This document shows, one piece after another, positions 20,883-32,239 of a stretch of 64,000 nucleotides of DNA; positions within the stretch are counted from its first letter, which is position 1; each line of letters opens with the position of its first letter. The stretch comes from Armillaria gallica (lineage: Eukaryota; Basidiomycota; Agaricomycetes; Agaricales; Physalacriaceae): the NCBI GenBank assembly GCA_037576215.1, contig JBANDB010000002.1:2480001-2544000 (forward strand), given 5' to 3'. The position numbers were made by a program, and so were the translations under genes. A model generated the notes under the pieces. It saw only the letters and a list, made by a program, of their open reading frames with translations. It ran no database searches and was not told the DNA's origin.

Positions 20883-22523
20883 ATGGCGGCCAAAACGCGT
20901 GCAACGAAGACGTCGACATCCCGTTCCTCAAAGAGCCGTAAGCCACCTCAAGACTCGGAGGCATCCGACGTTGAAGCAGAGCTTCAGCGAAAGTCTCCAA
21001 GAAAGCGAGCTAGAAAAATCGATGACTTGGATGAGGAAGAATTCAACAGTGACGCGCTGGACGACGACGAGGATAACAAACCGAAGAAAAAGAAAAAGAG
21101 CCCAAAGAAGAAGCGAAAAGTTGCGGACGACGATGACGAAGGGTCGGACTTGGAGCTTGAAGAGGGTCAGCAGATCGTCGGTGTAGTCATCGATGCGCCG
21201 AAGACAGGACAAGGTGCGTCGCTCTCCAGGGCACCGCTGTCCACCGTTGACGCGTCCCATTCAGTTCCCCCCGGTCAGGTCTCTCAGAATACCTTAGACT
21301 TTTTGGCACAGCTACAGAATCCAGAGTGTAATGACCGGGAATGGTGCGTCCGTTCTTATGGTTCTACTCCTAAATGCTGATAATGAGCCTACCAGGTTCA
21401 AACTGCACGGTTGGTCGCGTGTTCTCAATAGAAGTATCGATAGATCCTCTGACATTATCCAGAACGCGTGTTCCGTCAGGCAGAAAAAGAGTGGAAGGAT
21501 TTCGTCGAGGCTTTCACGGACACGCTCAGTGAAGTCGACGAGGAAATCCCGCCGTTGCCGCCGAAAGACGTTATTCATCGGATATACCGTGATGTACGCG
21601 TCGTTTGACACTCTTTGCGTTACGTTGGACTGATCGCGTTACTAGATTCGCTTTAGTAATGATAAGACACCGTATAAGAAGAATTTGTCGGCGAGCTTTT
21701 CTAGGAGCGGGAGAAAGGGCACGTTCGCCGCATGTGTGTATACTTCACTCCCCATGGTCTAGCTTGTCGGCTGATTGCTATACTAGATCACATGTAGGTC
21801 GTCATTCCGCGAGGTTGACTTTTTCATTCTCATTTACGCTTTAGATCAAGTAATCCCCTACTTCAGTCCGCCTGATCTCTCTAACCCCACTTTTGACAGT
21901 CAAGCCAGGCGGCGAAAGTCTCTTTGCTGGTGGACTGTGGTGTCCAGGCAGAAACGAATTGGCAACCATAAGGTCTTCACTCAAATTATACCTGCCTTGA
22001 TGGCGTTCTAATCTATTCCAGGACTAATATCAAACGTAATTCTTCCCAGCTAAGAGACATAATATCCTCTCCAGAATTCGTCAAGTACTTTGGAGAGCCG
22101 AAACCTGGAAAGAGGAACAATATCTTTGGGAGAGACGATGAATTGAAGGTTGCACCCAAGGGAGTCGACAAGGACCATCCGTACGGTTCCATGTTCATTC
22201 AAACTTCGTTATGTTAAAGTTATTTGTCAGCGATATTGATTTGCTCAAATGCCGTTCCTTTGCGGTCATCCACCAGTAAGATCACTGGCTTGAAATCTCA
22301 AAGAGGGGACATACTGATTGAAAATTAAAACGCAGCTTCACTGACGAAGAGGTACTTGATCCCGATTTCAAGCAGACACTCGCGGATGTTGCGGTAGTTG
22401 TCAGACCACTGGTTCATTGGTATGTCAAGGTATTTCTTCGTCTGTTCGCAGGCATCTGACTTAATCTGTTCTAGTTTGAATGAAATGATGTCTGTGGGTC
22501 ATGATTCTGACGACGACGCATAA
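20883..22523 (+). CDS. DUF2461 (TIGR02453) protein with basic/acidic N-terminal extension
   Basis: Eleven exons: 20883-21343, 21396-21409 (14 nt), 21463-21593, 21646-21733, 21787-21793 (7 nt), 21845-21849 (5 nt), 21900-21972, 22022-22180, 22231-22275, 22336-22419 and 22475-22523. They total 1116 nt, 371 aa. The first ~140 residues are low-complexity and nuclear-looking, with SPRKRARKIDD, an acidic DALDDDEDN run and PKKKRKV-type signals. The family core follows: TLDFLAQLQNPECNDREW joined to FKLHE, KDVIHRIYRD, IRFSNDKTPYKKN, SRSGRKGTFAAYHISIKPGG, ESLFAGGLWCPG, SPEFVKYFG, HFTDEEVLDPDF and VRPLVHCLNEM. The three tiny exons are needed to keep these motifs in frame. DUF2461 has no established biochemical role that I know of. 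It is divergent to F-box copy 3. Confidence 0.85.
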
Positions 22524-22633
22524 TGGTTGACGCGGATGCCTTGCCGGACGCGTCTTTATTATTCCTTTTCTATTATCTTACAGTTAATCGTGTATTTTGA
22601 TTATTCATTGCGCTCGCGTTGTTCCCACAAAGA

Positions 22634-23949
22634 TCAGTTATAATCGTAGAAGCCCTTCCCACTCTTTTTGCCATACCACCCCGCATCCACCATTCGCTCG
22701 AGCAACACGCTGGGCCGGTACTTCGAGTCCCGGGTGCCAGCATATAGTGTTTCCTGGATTGCAAGACAAGTATCCAGCCCGATGCTGAGCAACCTATGAT
22801 AAGAAATAATGCAGATGAATTTAATGAGATTGACGTACAAGTCAGCTATTTAGCGAGAATGTTAGAGAAGCCAGAGCAGTGTAAGATTGGGAGCACATAC
22901 CAAGTTGCAGTGGACCCATGGGGTGATTCATGCCCAGCTTCATCGTTGTGTCGATATCGTCTCGGGTGGCTGTTCCCTGGAAGGATCATCCCTTTAAGTA
23001 AAGCGGCAGAAATGAAATAAGGCGTACTTGTTCCAAACACATGATAGCCTATACGCCAGTGTGAATTTGATGCGCATCAGAGGTATACAACACATACCTC
23101 GTTGATGAACGGCATCAAGAGAGCGTTGGAAACAAATCCGGGAACGTCTTTTGAAGTTGTCACTTCTACACAGAATGAGACAAGGGAGTTCGGGGAAAGG
23201 ACACCTGCGCCGCACCTTTTCCACATGCCGTGGCGAATGAGCGTGCCCTGTCTAATGTGTCTGATGTGGTCTGTAAAGCTGAGATGAGCTCTACAAGTTT
23301 CTGCCGGACATCCCTCGTGAGCGGCGTATTTCACAAACGGATTTGGCGTACCATGACAGGCACAGGGTTGAAAAAGTGAAGACCTGTATGCGCGTTAATG
23401 AAAGATTAAGGTCGGAGGCAACGACGACGAACCAACAACACGTCCAGCGGTCTTCTTTCCTGCCTCACTGGCGGCACTAACACCTTCGGGTATTGTAGAA
23501 GCCGCAATCTTGGTGATACTTATCGAACTAGTGTTGGATGCTAGGATGGCTTCAGGTGACAGTTCAGTCGCAAACTGTTGAAATATTTTCTGCTTCAGCG
23601 ACAGGTTCTCCGAGACAGCCTGAAGGCGGTACTTGAACATTACAGAAGCTAGACCGAGGATTCGTGTACTCACCTCAACGACCATATCCACGTCTCTCAT
23701 CGCATGGACTCCGTCGACTCCCGTTATTCTGTCTCTTGCCTCCTTTGCTTCCTCGCTGCTTATCCTCCCTTTCGACACGTCCTTCTCGAGCAACTTGTCT
23801 ACAAAGGCGAGGCCCTTGATGACTTGATCCGGGGACCGGTCGTGCAAAAGTACGGGAACCTTGGCTCGCAGTGCAGACACCAGTGCAATTCCGGTTCCCA
23901 TCTGGCCTGCGCCTAGGACGCCAAGAGTTCGGATTCCATGGGCAATCAT
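22634..23949 (-). CDS. 3-hydroxyacyl-CoA (3-hydroxybutyryl-CoA) dehydrogenase
   Basis: NAD-dependent oxidation of 3-hydroxyacyl-CoA; fungal relatives act in short-chain beta-oxidation in mitochondria or peroxisomes. Nine exons: 23949-23674, 23619-23433, 23383-23352, 23300-23216, 23165-23098, 23048-23028 (21 nt), 22976-22901, 22845-22839 (7 nt) and 22784-22634. They sum to 903 nt, 300 aa, the normal size. Motifs: [14 protein letters not shown] (Rossmann), [100 protein letters not shown] and [15 protein letters not shown]. No peroxisomal SKL-type ending is seen. The 7-nt exon supplies the AD of LADF. Confidence 0.92.
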
Positions 23950-24507
23950 GGTGGTAACGGAAGGAAAGATATTTCACGTGCAAGTCTTTATAGCCGGACG
24001 CGTTCAATGATGACATCCCCGATTCTTTCCGAAGAATGAGGAAACGACAGAGGGTTATAGGAAGCCGTAACTGGTCGTGAGTAGTGCCAAACTGTCTGGA
24101 CAGGGGCTATACTCCGGGTTGGCTTAGCTAATTTGCGGTGATTGGCGAGCGTGCGGCACGCTACGGCTGGTATGCCGGGTGGCTGAAAATGATTGCCGCT
24201 GTGGCTGAAAAACTCTGTCTTTCCGACTTCTTCCTATTGGTTTGTTTATATCCCGATCTCGTCGGAAAACTGTTGATGGCATGCTTATAAAGCGATTCGC
24301 TGGCAACGACGCTTTTCTTCCTTTCCCTTCATCATCTCTCTGTTTTATGGGTCTACGCTTCGCCCTTAGTCCCTATTACTGCCCGTTTTTTTACGCTCCG
24401 CGGACGCTCTGCGTCAACCTCTGTCTGTTCCACAGACCCGCTCTGCGGCTTATCGATATCAGCCTCAGGCTACAGCTCTGCTCTATTCGTTTACCTATTG
24501 TAGCGTC
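23950..24507. other. Spacer upstream of the Helitron ORF
   Basis: Holds the promoter side of the dehydrogenase and a pyrimidine-rich stretch before the Rep ORF. I looked for a Helitron 5' TC end here and could not place one with confidence. Confidence 0.4.
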
Positions 24508-27500
24508 ATGCGATCTTTTGTTTTCGATAAACTACCCTGTGATACTATGTATGTAGGATACAATGATAAAATACAATCCTTATATGAACCAGAAATCCCG
24601 GGTCAGCGTGCACATTTTGCTACCCCTACCAGTGTTTGCCTGTGGTTATGTCTGATGTTCCGAGAATGCATACCCATTCATGGACAGACATTTACAGTGA
24701 GATATCATGATCGTTGTGATGTCTTCATTGTGGAAAGCCTTGCTCTGGATCGACGTATTCAGCTTCCTAGATCCGAGGTTGAGGCATCGACGTTCTATCC
24801 TTGGGCTTATGACCAGAAAATGTTCAAGTTTGTTGGGGAACAAACCAATCCGTCTTGGATATATGCCAACGAGCATCATTTGTCTGACTCTCTGGATTGT
24901 TCTACGGTTGAGGAGATGCTTAGTGTTGTTCCCGTACCACGAATGGAGCGAAAACGCAGTTTGGTGATTAAGGCGGTGATTGCCTCTTTCACGGCTTACG
25001 CTTCTGAGGTGTCTGTCATGCCTGATTCCGTCGTTTTTGACCTCCATAGTCAACTGGCTGGCGTCTCTGTTAGAAGTGATCGGCGTCGGTTTTCAGTGTT
25101 CGAACTATTCCGTACACGTTTCGGTGATAGTGTGTTTCCAGGTATTATCCGCTGGCATCAGGGCTTGCAGTCGTACGCTCCTGACACTTGTGAGCCGAAT
25201 CATTTCTTCTCTGAGCTCGAGCTGAACTTCTCGTCGTTCGTGAAAAGGAAAGGGATTCGATTACCACGTATAACTAATACCACGTTGAAGGGTGTCAACG
25301 ACTCACTTCATTTCACTAGGCGTCTCCGACGGCGCAAAATTTCAAGAAATGATTATATCGATTTCTTGGTGGACAGCCTTCAGAAAAGATGGGACGACGG
25401 TCTCACAACTCCTGGATACCTTATAGCCGACATGCTTAATCACTACGTAGCCTCTGTGGACCTTCAGTCGCAAACCGCCTTGTTTGATCTTCTGGAGGCA
25501 GAGTATGGTGTTCAGTTATGTTGCGTGTTACTTCCTCCAATGCATGTCCGCAGTCGCCGTGAAAGACGTCAAAATATAACAGCAGAGTGGCATAACATGG
25601 AGACTGATAATCTGGCAGCACACTTTCACAATATAACAGAGAATTGGCCCTTGCCCGTGCCCCAGGATGTCAAGAACAGATGTATCCGAGAATTCAGAGA
25701 GAACACGTGTTGGCCGGACACTTTTCCATGTGCGGTATGTTCTAGGGATCTTTTTAAGGGCGAGCCTTTAACTGTTAAACGTTATCCGTTCGCAGAGGTG
25801 GATGAGACTTTCGCTGAAAGGTTCCATTTTGATCTATTGGCAGTTGATGATGCTGAACATCGACCTGAATGCGTCGAGCATCCCGTGCTACGCGACTGCA
25901 TCGTTGAACCGTCTGGTTGCGTCGATGATCTGTTCAATCTGTGTGTCAACTGCGAGTATCAGCTGAAGTATGGGCGTCTACCCAAATATGCGATCAGGAA
26001 TCAGCTGTTTCGTGGAGCCTTACCTGCGTACTTTAAGGACATCACATGGGTGGAGGAGATGGTTTGTTCAATATATCGATGTATTGCTCATGTTTCCCGT
26101 CTTTACGGTTCTTCTGATCTGGAGCAACCTCGAGTATTTTATGGTAACACTTGTGCTCATGACGTTAATATGGTTTCCACTGTGAGCGTGTTGCCCAGAA
26201 CGCCGCCTGATATAAAGGATATGCTTAGTGTGATCTTCGTAGGTCCGCGTCAATCCACAAAGTCTTGCTTGAAGACACTGTTTTATTTTCGGAAGAAAAA
26301 GGTCTGGCACTTGTTGCGTTACCTCTGTAAGCACAATCGATTGTATCATGACATTGAACTGAGTATAGAGCAGATGGAGCTGTACGGACGATTAGATGAT
26401 GTCGACGATATCATCCCTGGTCTCGAAGAATATTCCTTCCAATTTGAACATCATACATCTCAAGCGGACCTCTTTGAAGAGGAGACTGCTGGTCTTGAAC
26501 CTCACTACGTATCTGACGCGACGAAGGATGTTGAATTGAACGACGACGATGAAAATACGTGTTTGCTCGATCGTATGGGAGTATCTGACGTAGAATCCGT
26601 GAAGATTCATGGGGGGACGTTCATGGCTTCAGCCCTTAACAACTTGGTTACATCTAATAAAAAGCCTGACATGGTAATGTTTCGTGGTGATCAACCTATC
26701 AATGAGTATAATAACCCTGATCTAATGATGGGTATGTTCCCTACTCTTTTTCCGCTTGGGATCGGTGGGTTTGAAGACCCTGAACGGCCAACATATTTGT
26801 CTTTTCAATCTCAGTGTAATTACTACCTGGATACTATATGTAGAGATTTTAGGTATCACAACGCGTTCATCTTCGTGGCCATGAATATGATTCAGCGCAG
26901 ACAGGCTCATCTTTTTACTCATTTCGCTGTGAAATCAGATAGATTCGATCGTGTGGCGGATGATATCGCATCAGTCAAACCCGATACAATAAAAGCGGTT
27001 GCTAACCATTTGGAACACGAGGGCCGTATGCAAGATCTTTCGTCGGAGCACCAGAAGGTGTTTACACTTCTTGGTCAGGTAAAAGCCATAGCTGGTAAAA
27101 TCACAGGTTCCGAGGCATCTAAGGTACTTTACCGAAATGAGATGAGGGCGTATGCAGGTCACTTTGGACTGTTTCACCTTTTTTTCACTGCAAACCCTGC
27201 TCCCACGCATAGTCCCATATTTCAGTTTATGTGGGGTGACAAGAATGTTAATTTGGATGAGCGATACCCTCAAATTGCAGAATATGCCCAGCGAGGATTG
27301 CGTCTTGCCCGAGATCCGGTGGCTGGCATGGACTTCTTTGATTTTGTGGTGCGATGTCTATTCCAATATATGTTTGGATGGGATTTTGACGCGCGCATGT
27401 CCACAGAAGCGGGAGGTATCTTGGGTCACCTGGAAGCGTTCTACGGTACAGACGAGCTGACGGGTCGTGGAGCGTATCATGGGCATTTCTTGCTGATATT

Positions 27501-28923
27501 GAAGGGATGTATGAATCCTACTGAACTACATAGAAAGTTGGAGGAGTCTACGGATTTCCAGGACCGGTTTTTCGCCTTTCTCGATGATATCATTGCGCAC
27601 GATCTGCCGGATGGTATCCCCTTCGATCAGGATGGCAATCCTAGGACTGAAAGGCCTCCTACTGTACCTAGTGAGGACGCGACGGCCGAGGAATGGGACG
27701 TTTTTCGATCTGTGATTGAACAGGAGGTCAAGTACGCGGGAGAGCACCTTCAGCGTCATATACATAAACCGGTTTGTTACAAATACGACCATAACACTTG
27801 TCGTTTTCAATTTCCGCATGATTATGTTTCCATCGCTTTCTATGATCCCGATTCGAAGTCGATTGTTCCAGCGTGTCGGGACGTTTGGGTCAACTATCAT
27901 AATAGGTTGATTCTTGTGTTCGGTCGCTTCAATCACGATTTGAGATTTGTATTGTCAGGAAAATCATGTAAAGCCGCCATGTTTTATATCACGGATTATA
28001 TAACAAAAATGAGTGTTAAAACGTACGAGCTGTTGACTTTATTAGCAGACGCTGTCCTTCGTGCCCACGCCACTGGGTCAACGAGTGATACACACTTACG
28101 GGCTCGCACTGTCGTCCACAAGTGTTTGTCGCAATTTTCAAAGCAGCAACAAGTCCATGCTCAACAAGCGGCCAGAGTTATTAGAGGCAAAGAAGAGGCG
28201 TTTCGATCACACGAGACAGTGCCTATGCTGTCCGGTCTCCTAATGGAGCATGCGAAATCTTATTGTCAGATCGAAGACATCGATGGGGATGAGGAAGTGG
28301 AGGATGCGTTTATTACCCTTCGTGTGGACGAAGACGGGAATTTATCAAAGAGGTCTCAGGTGCAAGAGTACCTGTACCGCAGCCCAGAGTTGGTTGATGT
28401 CTCGTATTATGATTTCGTTGCAAGGTTCAGAGTGGAACATAAACGCGATCGCGCTGCATGTACTGATGATCCGCTCAGAGAATATGAACAAGGATCCAGG
28501 TCAACCCGACTACCTCGATATGACTTCCTCTCTGGTTATTCGTTACATAAAACACATGAGATTGTGGAGCATACAACAGTCAACGAATACACATATCGTA
28601 CTAGGAAAGTACCTAGAATTATCGGCCATAAGTTACCTAGAATAAGTGATCCTTGCTATGCGTTGTTTATGCTTGCGCATTTCAAACCTTTTCATCTCAA
28701 CGTTCCTTTGTTGCACCCTACCGACTCGGTTTCAGAAGTCTTCAGAACTTACAGCTTTAGTGAACGAGCAGTCCGGTGCATGTCAAATTGGGAAGCCATG
28801 CATGAGTGCGAGGATGAGAGGGATGCTGAGCGTTTACGAAAACGACAGTCGCTCGCTAGGAGTTCGCAGCTGGTTACGAACATGTTTGCGCATAAAGATT
28901 TAGACAAAGGTATGTCAACGTAA
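24508..28923 (+). mobile_element. Helitron Rep-type protein ORF (DUF6570 + Helitron_like_N), helicase absent
   Basis: One open frame of 1471 codons with no internal stops. A Cys pair (FPCAVCSRDLFKG) lies at about residue 405. A DUF6570-like part follows (NLCVNCEYQLKYGRLPKYA, then ITWVEEMVCSIYRCIAHVSR). The Helitron_like_N domain includes MMGMFPTLFPLGIGGFEDP, LFHLFFTANPAPTHSPIFQF and GRGAYHGHFLLILKG. The HUH-type motif is His991-Gly992-His993. The two candidate nucleophile tyrosines are Tyr1160 and Tyr1164 in FYITDYITK. In autonomous Helitrons a Pif1-family helicase follows in the same protein; here the frame ends after HKDLDKGMST. A GTATGT donor-like site at 28911 could splice on to KARLNGKYFGP, but no Walker motif occurs downstream. 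The element ends were not found. Confidence 0.85.
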
Positions 28924-29066
28924 CGCCTACCACGACGCAAGCCAATACTATCACAGAACCATCGGCACCCCCTACACCTAGTAAAGCACGCCTGAATGGC
29001 AAATATTTTGGTCCACGTTAGTCTCACTTCATTGCATGTCAACCAACTTATTAAAACCCTCCTTAG

Positions 29067-29498
29067 CTATCCGACACTGGAACGAAGACGGTGAATATAC
29101 TACCTACACCGTGCCACACGTGCACTGATATATTGTGTGCAACAGTACCCTTGTTCGACGCGACGAAGGAATTCGATCCCACGAAATTTCACAAGTGCCC
29201 TCCAATCAAATCCGAGCTGGAGGAAGGAACCATCGCATTGCTGGTATTCACCGCTACGAAGTACGGCGACGACGTAGGTTCCTTTAACATTCAAATCGTG
29301 GCCAAGATACACGATCCGCCTGCGGTCATAAGCGGCACTATTCCGGCCAAACCGCTGCCCAACTATCTCACGAACTTTGGAGATATAGGTGTACTTGGCG
29401 AGGACTTTCCTGAACCGAAGTCCGAAGATGAAGAAGAGAATCCTTATGAAAGCACCAAAGCATATCTTTACGAGCTAGCGAGATACAAATACGCGTAG
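29067..29498 (+). CDS. Hypothetical protein downstream of the Rep ORF
   Basis: An exon opening after a TTAG acceptor at 29066 reads VNILPTPCHTCTDILC, FDATKEFDPTKFHKCPP and ALLVFTATKYGDDVGSFNIQ, and ends EDEEENPYESTKAYLYELAR near a stop at 29496-29498. Beta-rich composition with a CxxC. It could be a captured gene fragment, a second Helitron ORF, or a 3' exon of the Rep gene, but the phases do not join cleanly to 28911. Family unknown. The 440 bp after it show nothing supported. Confidence 0.4.
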   Translation, partial: LSDTGTKTVNILPTPCHTCTDILCATVPLFDATKEFDPTKFHKCPPIKSELEEGTIALLVFTATKYGDDVGSFNIQIVAKIHDPPAVISGTIPAKPLPNYLTNFGDIGVLGEDFPEPKSEDEEENPYESTKAYLYELARYKYA

Positions 29499-29941
29499 CA
29501 TGTCACTTGTATCTTCCTAAGCAATACATAGTATACTATGATAAATGACCAACAACTCTCAGTGGCATTCTGAGGTACTTGACCCTGAAAGGGTATGTCC
29601 ATCGGCGGAGAAACTGAGTACGAGGCGACACATGCATATTGATAATCTAATGAATATATTCTTTCTACAGCTTACCAGTACAAGGCAAAATCAATTTCCC
29701 GTTCATATCACGGAGCCGATAGTCACAGAATGTCCGAGACATCGTGAAAATTTCCATCGCAAATTGTAGGAATGATTGTCTAGACGAAGACGGTCCTAAC
29801 GCGCCACACAATGCACGAAGCTGTTGTCAACCTGGAAATAATTTCTATTTCTACATCAAGATACTCCTGAGTACTGTGTCGAGACGTATATTATCTGCTG
29901 GAAGTGCTATTGCTTAACTGACAACTAGCCTGCGTCTCCAC

Positions 29942-30635
29942 ATGGAAACTCACGACCTCAGACAGTGCACATACGCCGATACCCTCACATCATGTACGAC
30001 GCCAGACCTCCCGCACGTAACATTGTCCAATCATTTGGGCTTGTCTACCAATCCTCACGAACCGTATCCCTGTCTCGCTGATACGTTACCTTACAGAAGA
30101 CCAGACGTACGAGCAAGCTCGATTTATTTCTCGCCTATTCTTACCCTTCCGCAGATCTTCCCGGAGTCATCGCACACCTTTAACGACATGGCCGTTGGCT
30201 TCTCGGTAAGCGTATCTTATTCAAGAGAATCACACTCACCATCCAACGTTCATCCAGAACATGCATACAGACCGAAACTCTCTACCGCCTCCTTCACCTC
30301 CCTCGATTGCTCTAGCGTTAGGGGAGGCTGATCACAAGAAAGTGCGTTTTATAACCCTCCTAATAACAGGGTTAAATCCTGATACCGAGTAGGATATGAA
30401 TCAACTTACAAACGCACCGAAAGAAACCATCTGGTCACTGGGACGACCCAAACGTTCCGACCAGGCAATTACTTCGACTTTCCGGGTCTCCAATGCATCC
30501 ACAACTCTTACCGAAGTTCTGTGGCTTTTGGATCGCAATGATCTGGAACCTGCTGACGTCCGCAGGGCTATTTTCATGCTCCAGGCAATCCTCAATAAGA
30601 TGATAGAAATGCAAGAGAACAAAAAAGCAGATTAA
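29942..30635 (+). CDS. Hypothetical protein, three exons
   Basis: Exons 29942-30205, 30258-30341 and 30393-30635 join in phase 0 at both introns and give 196 aa. The first exon is Pro/Ser-rich (NHLGLSTNPHEPYPCLADTL). The second reads SLPPPSPPSIALALGEADH. The last exon ends with a helical, probably coiled-coil stretch: TLTEVLWLLDRNDLEPADVR followed by AIFMLQAILNKMIEMQENK. The clean splice phases and a conserved-looking C-terminus favour a real gene. No family recognised. A role in protein-protein contact through the C-terminal helix is inference. Confidence 0.6.
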
Positions 30636-30903
30636 TTAGAAAATACATACTCATACCGACTATATAGTCTACATACCAAGTGAACCATGCGCGACGAAAA
30701 GGACATGATGATGGTACGTGGCAGAAGAGAAAAAGTGTGAGAAAGTACCGGACCGTTGTTTCGTACTGCGTTTCGACCTTCGTCCGATAAAACCGATATT
30801 TGAAATATAGAAAGAATCGGGGACCCGGCTTCCGCCGCTACTGGATCATAATATTCTCCCCTACTTACGCCACCACCTCCAATGGCGCTCTTCACCTTGA
30901 ACC

Positions 30904-32066
30904 ATGACCAGCACCCTCCCGCCCCTCGTCCAAGCTTTCTCCGGCGCCGTAGGGAGCGCGTTCGCTAACGGCCTCACGTATCCTCTGGATTTGGCTACGA
31001 CGCGGCTGCAGCTGCACCGCAAACGAACAAGTACCAACGGACTGTACGACGGGATACGCATTCTGGTGCATATTATAAGGCGATATGGCTTGACCGCCCT
31101 GTACGATGGGATAATGACCGATACAGGCGCATCTCTTGTGTCCAAGTGCGTTTCTTATTTTCTCGAGCTAATGGCGCCTCTGACGGCGAACAGTTTTTGC
31201 TACTATTACGTCTATTCCTTTTTGCGAAACTCTGTTCTCCGCTATCGCTACAATAATACCAAAGCAAAGATATCCCTTCCGGTATTACAAGAACTCTTTC
31301 TCGGCTTTATCGCAGGCGTCGCTTCTCGTGCAGTGTCGATGCCCTTGAATCTCATTACCCTACGCTTGCAGGCTGAGCGCGACGCTGACAACGACGAAGA
31401 AAATTCCGATGAAGATCAAGCTGTGGGTCTGTCGTCGGTCGTTAAGCTCATTTATAGCGAACACGGGCTTTCTGGGTTTTGGCGAGGTACATGCATTTAA
31501 CACCCAAGTCCATTATTCTCTAACGAACTGTATAGGTTTCCAGACCACCATTTTGTTATCACTCAACCCCTCCACAACACTCGCCGTCTTTCAGATCTAC
31601 AGAAGAGTTGTAGATAGACTCTCTAGGTCCCGCTCTTCCGCGATCAAGCCAAGTCCCAAGGTGGCTTTCATTGGCGGAGCCGTGTCTAGTTCTATTGGTC
31701 AGTATTTTATTTATATGAACAACTGTGACCTAACATTTTGTAGCCGTGGCGATCCTCTATCCACTCATCCTCGCCAAAGTCAGATTACAAGCCCAACGCA
31801 AGACAACTTCCACGTCCACCTTGGGTTCCATCCTTCTCGATGCGTCGAAGAGCCCAGGGGGGTTATATCAGGGTCTGGAGATGCAGGTTGTCAAAGGCTT
31901 CTTGGGCCAGGGCGTCTCATTCCTGATAAAAGAGAGGTACACAATCATCAATGTCCGATCCGTGACTTCGACCCTCTAATTTGACATGTTCCCCAGAATC
32001 GAACAATTTATCGTAGAATCGTACCTGCGAAGCCGTCGAAAGCGTGGCAAACTAGACGTAACATAG
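30904..32066 (+). CDS. Mitochondrial carrier family (SLC25) protein, peroxisomal PMP47/ANT1-like
   Basis: Exons 30904-31145, 31194-31486, 31536-31697, 31744-31936 and 31997-32066; 960 nt, 319 aa. Three carrier repeats are visible with their signatures: PLDLATTRLQ (repeat 1), PLNLITLRLQ (repeat 2) and PLILAKVRLQAQ (repeat 3). The half-motifs FSGAVGSAFANGLTYPLDL and LFLGFIAGVASRAVSMPL are also present. The overall layout, with an acidic loop in repeat 2 (DADNDEENSDED) and a basic C-terminus (LRSRRKRGKLDVT), recalls peroxisomal adenine-nucleotide carriers of the PMP34/PMP47 type. Substrate assignment is inference. Membrane topology would be six helices with both ends on the cytosolic side. Confidence 0.88.
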
Positions 32067-32167
32067 TAAACAGCCGTTCGCGCAGTACATTGTTATTGTT
32101 TTTTTGAGGGCAGTTAGATGCTAGTCCTTGCAGTTGACTTATATTGTATACATATCCATTGTCACTA

Positions 32168-32239
32168 TCCGATATGGTGTAACGGCTAACATTGCCGCCT
32201 TTCACGCGGCAGCTCGGGGTTCGATTCCCCGTATCGGAA
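32168..32239 (+). tRNA. tRNA-Glu (anticodon TTC)
   Basis: The cloverleaf closes fully. The 7-bp acceptor stem is TCCGATA/TATCGGA with discriminator A at 32239. The anticodon stem GCCGC/GCGGC encloses the loop CTTTCAC with anticodon TTC at 32201-32203. The T arm is CGGGG/CCCCG with loop TTCGATT. There is no intron. A TTTT run about 20 bases downstream fits a Pol III stop. It lies ~100 bp after the carrier gene, same strand. Confidence 0.95.

Noticed and set aside
24646..28903. Several ORFs of 60-140 codons on both strands within the Rep gene
   Set aside because: They are shadows of the 1471-codon frame.
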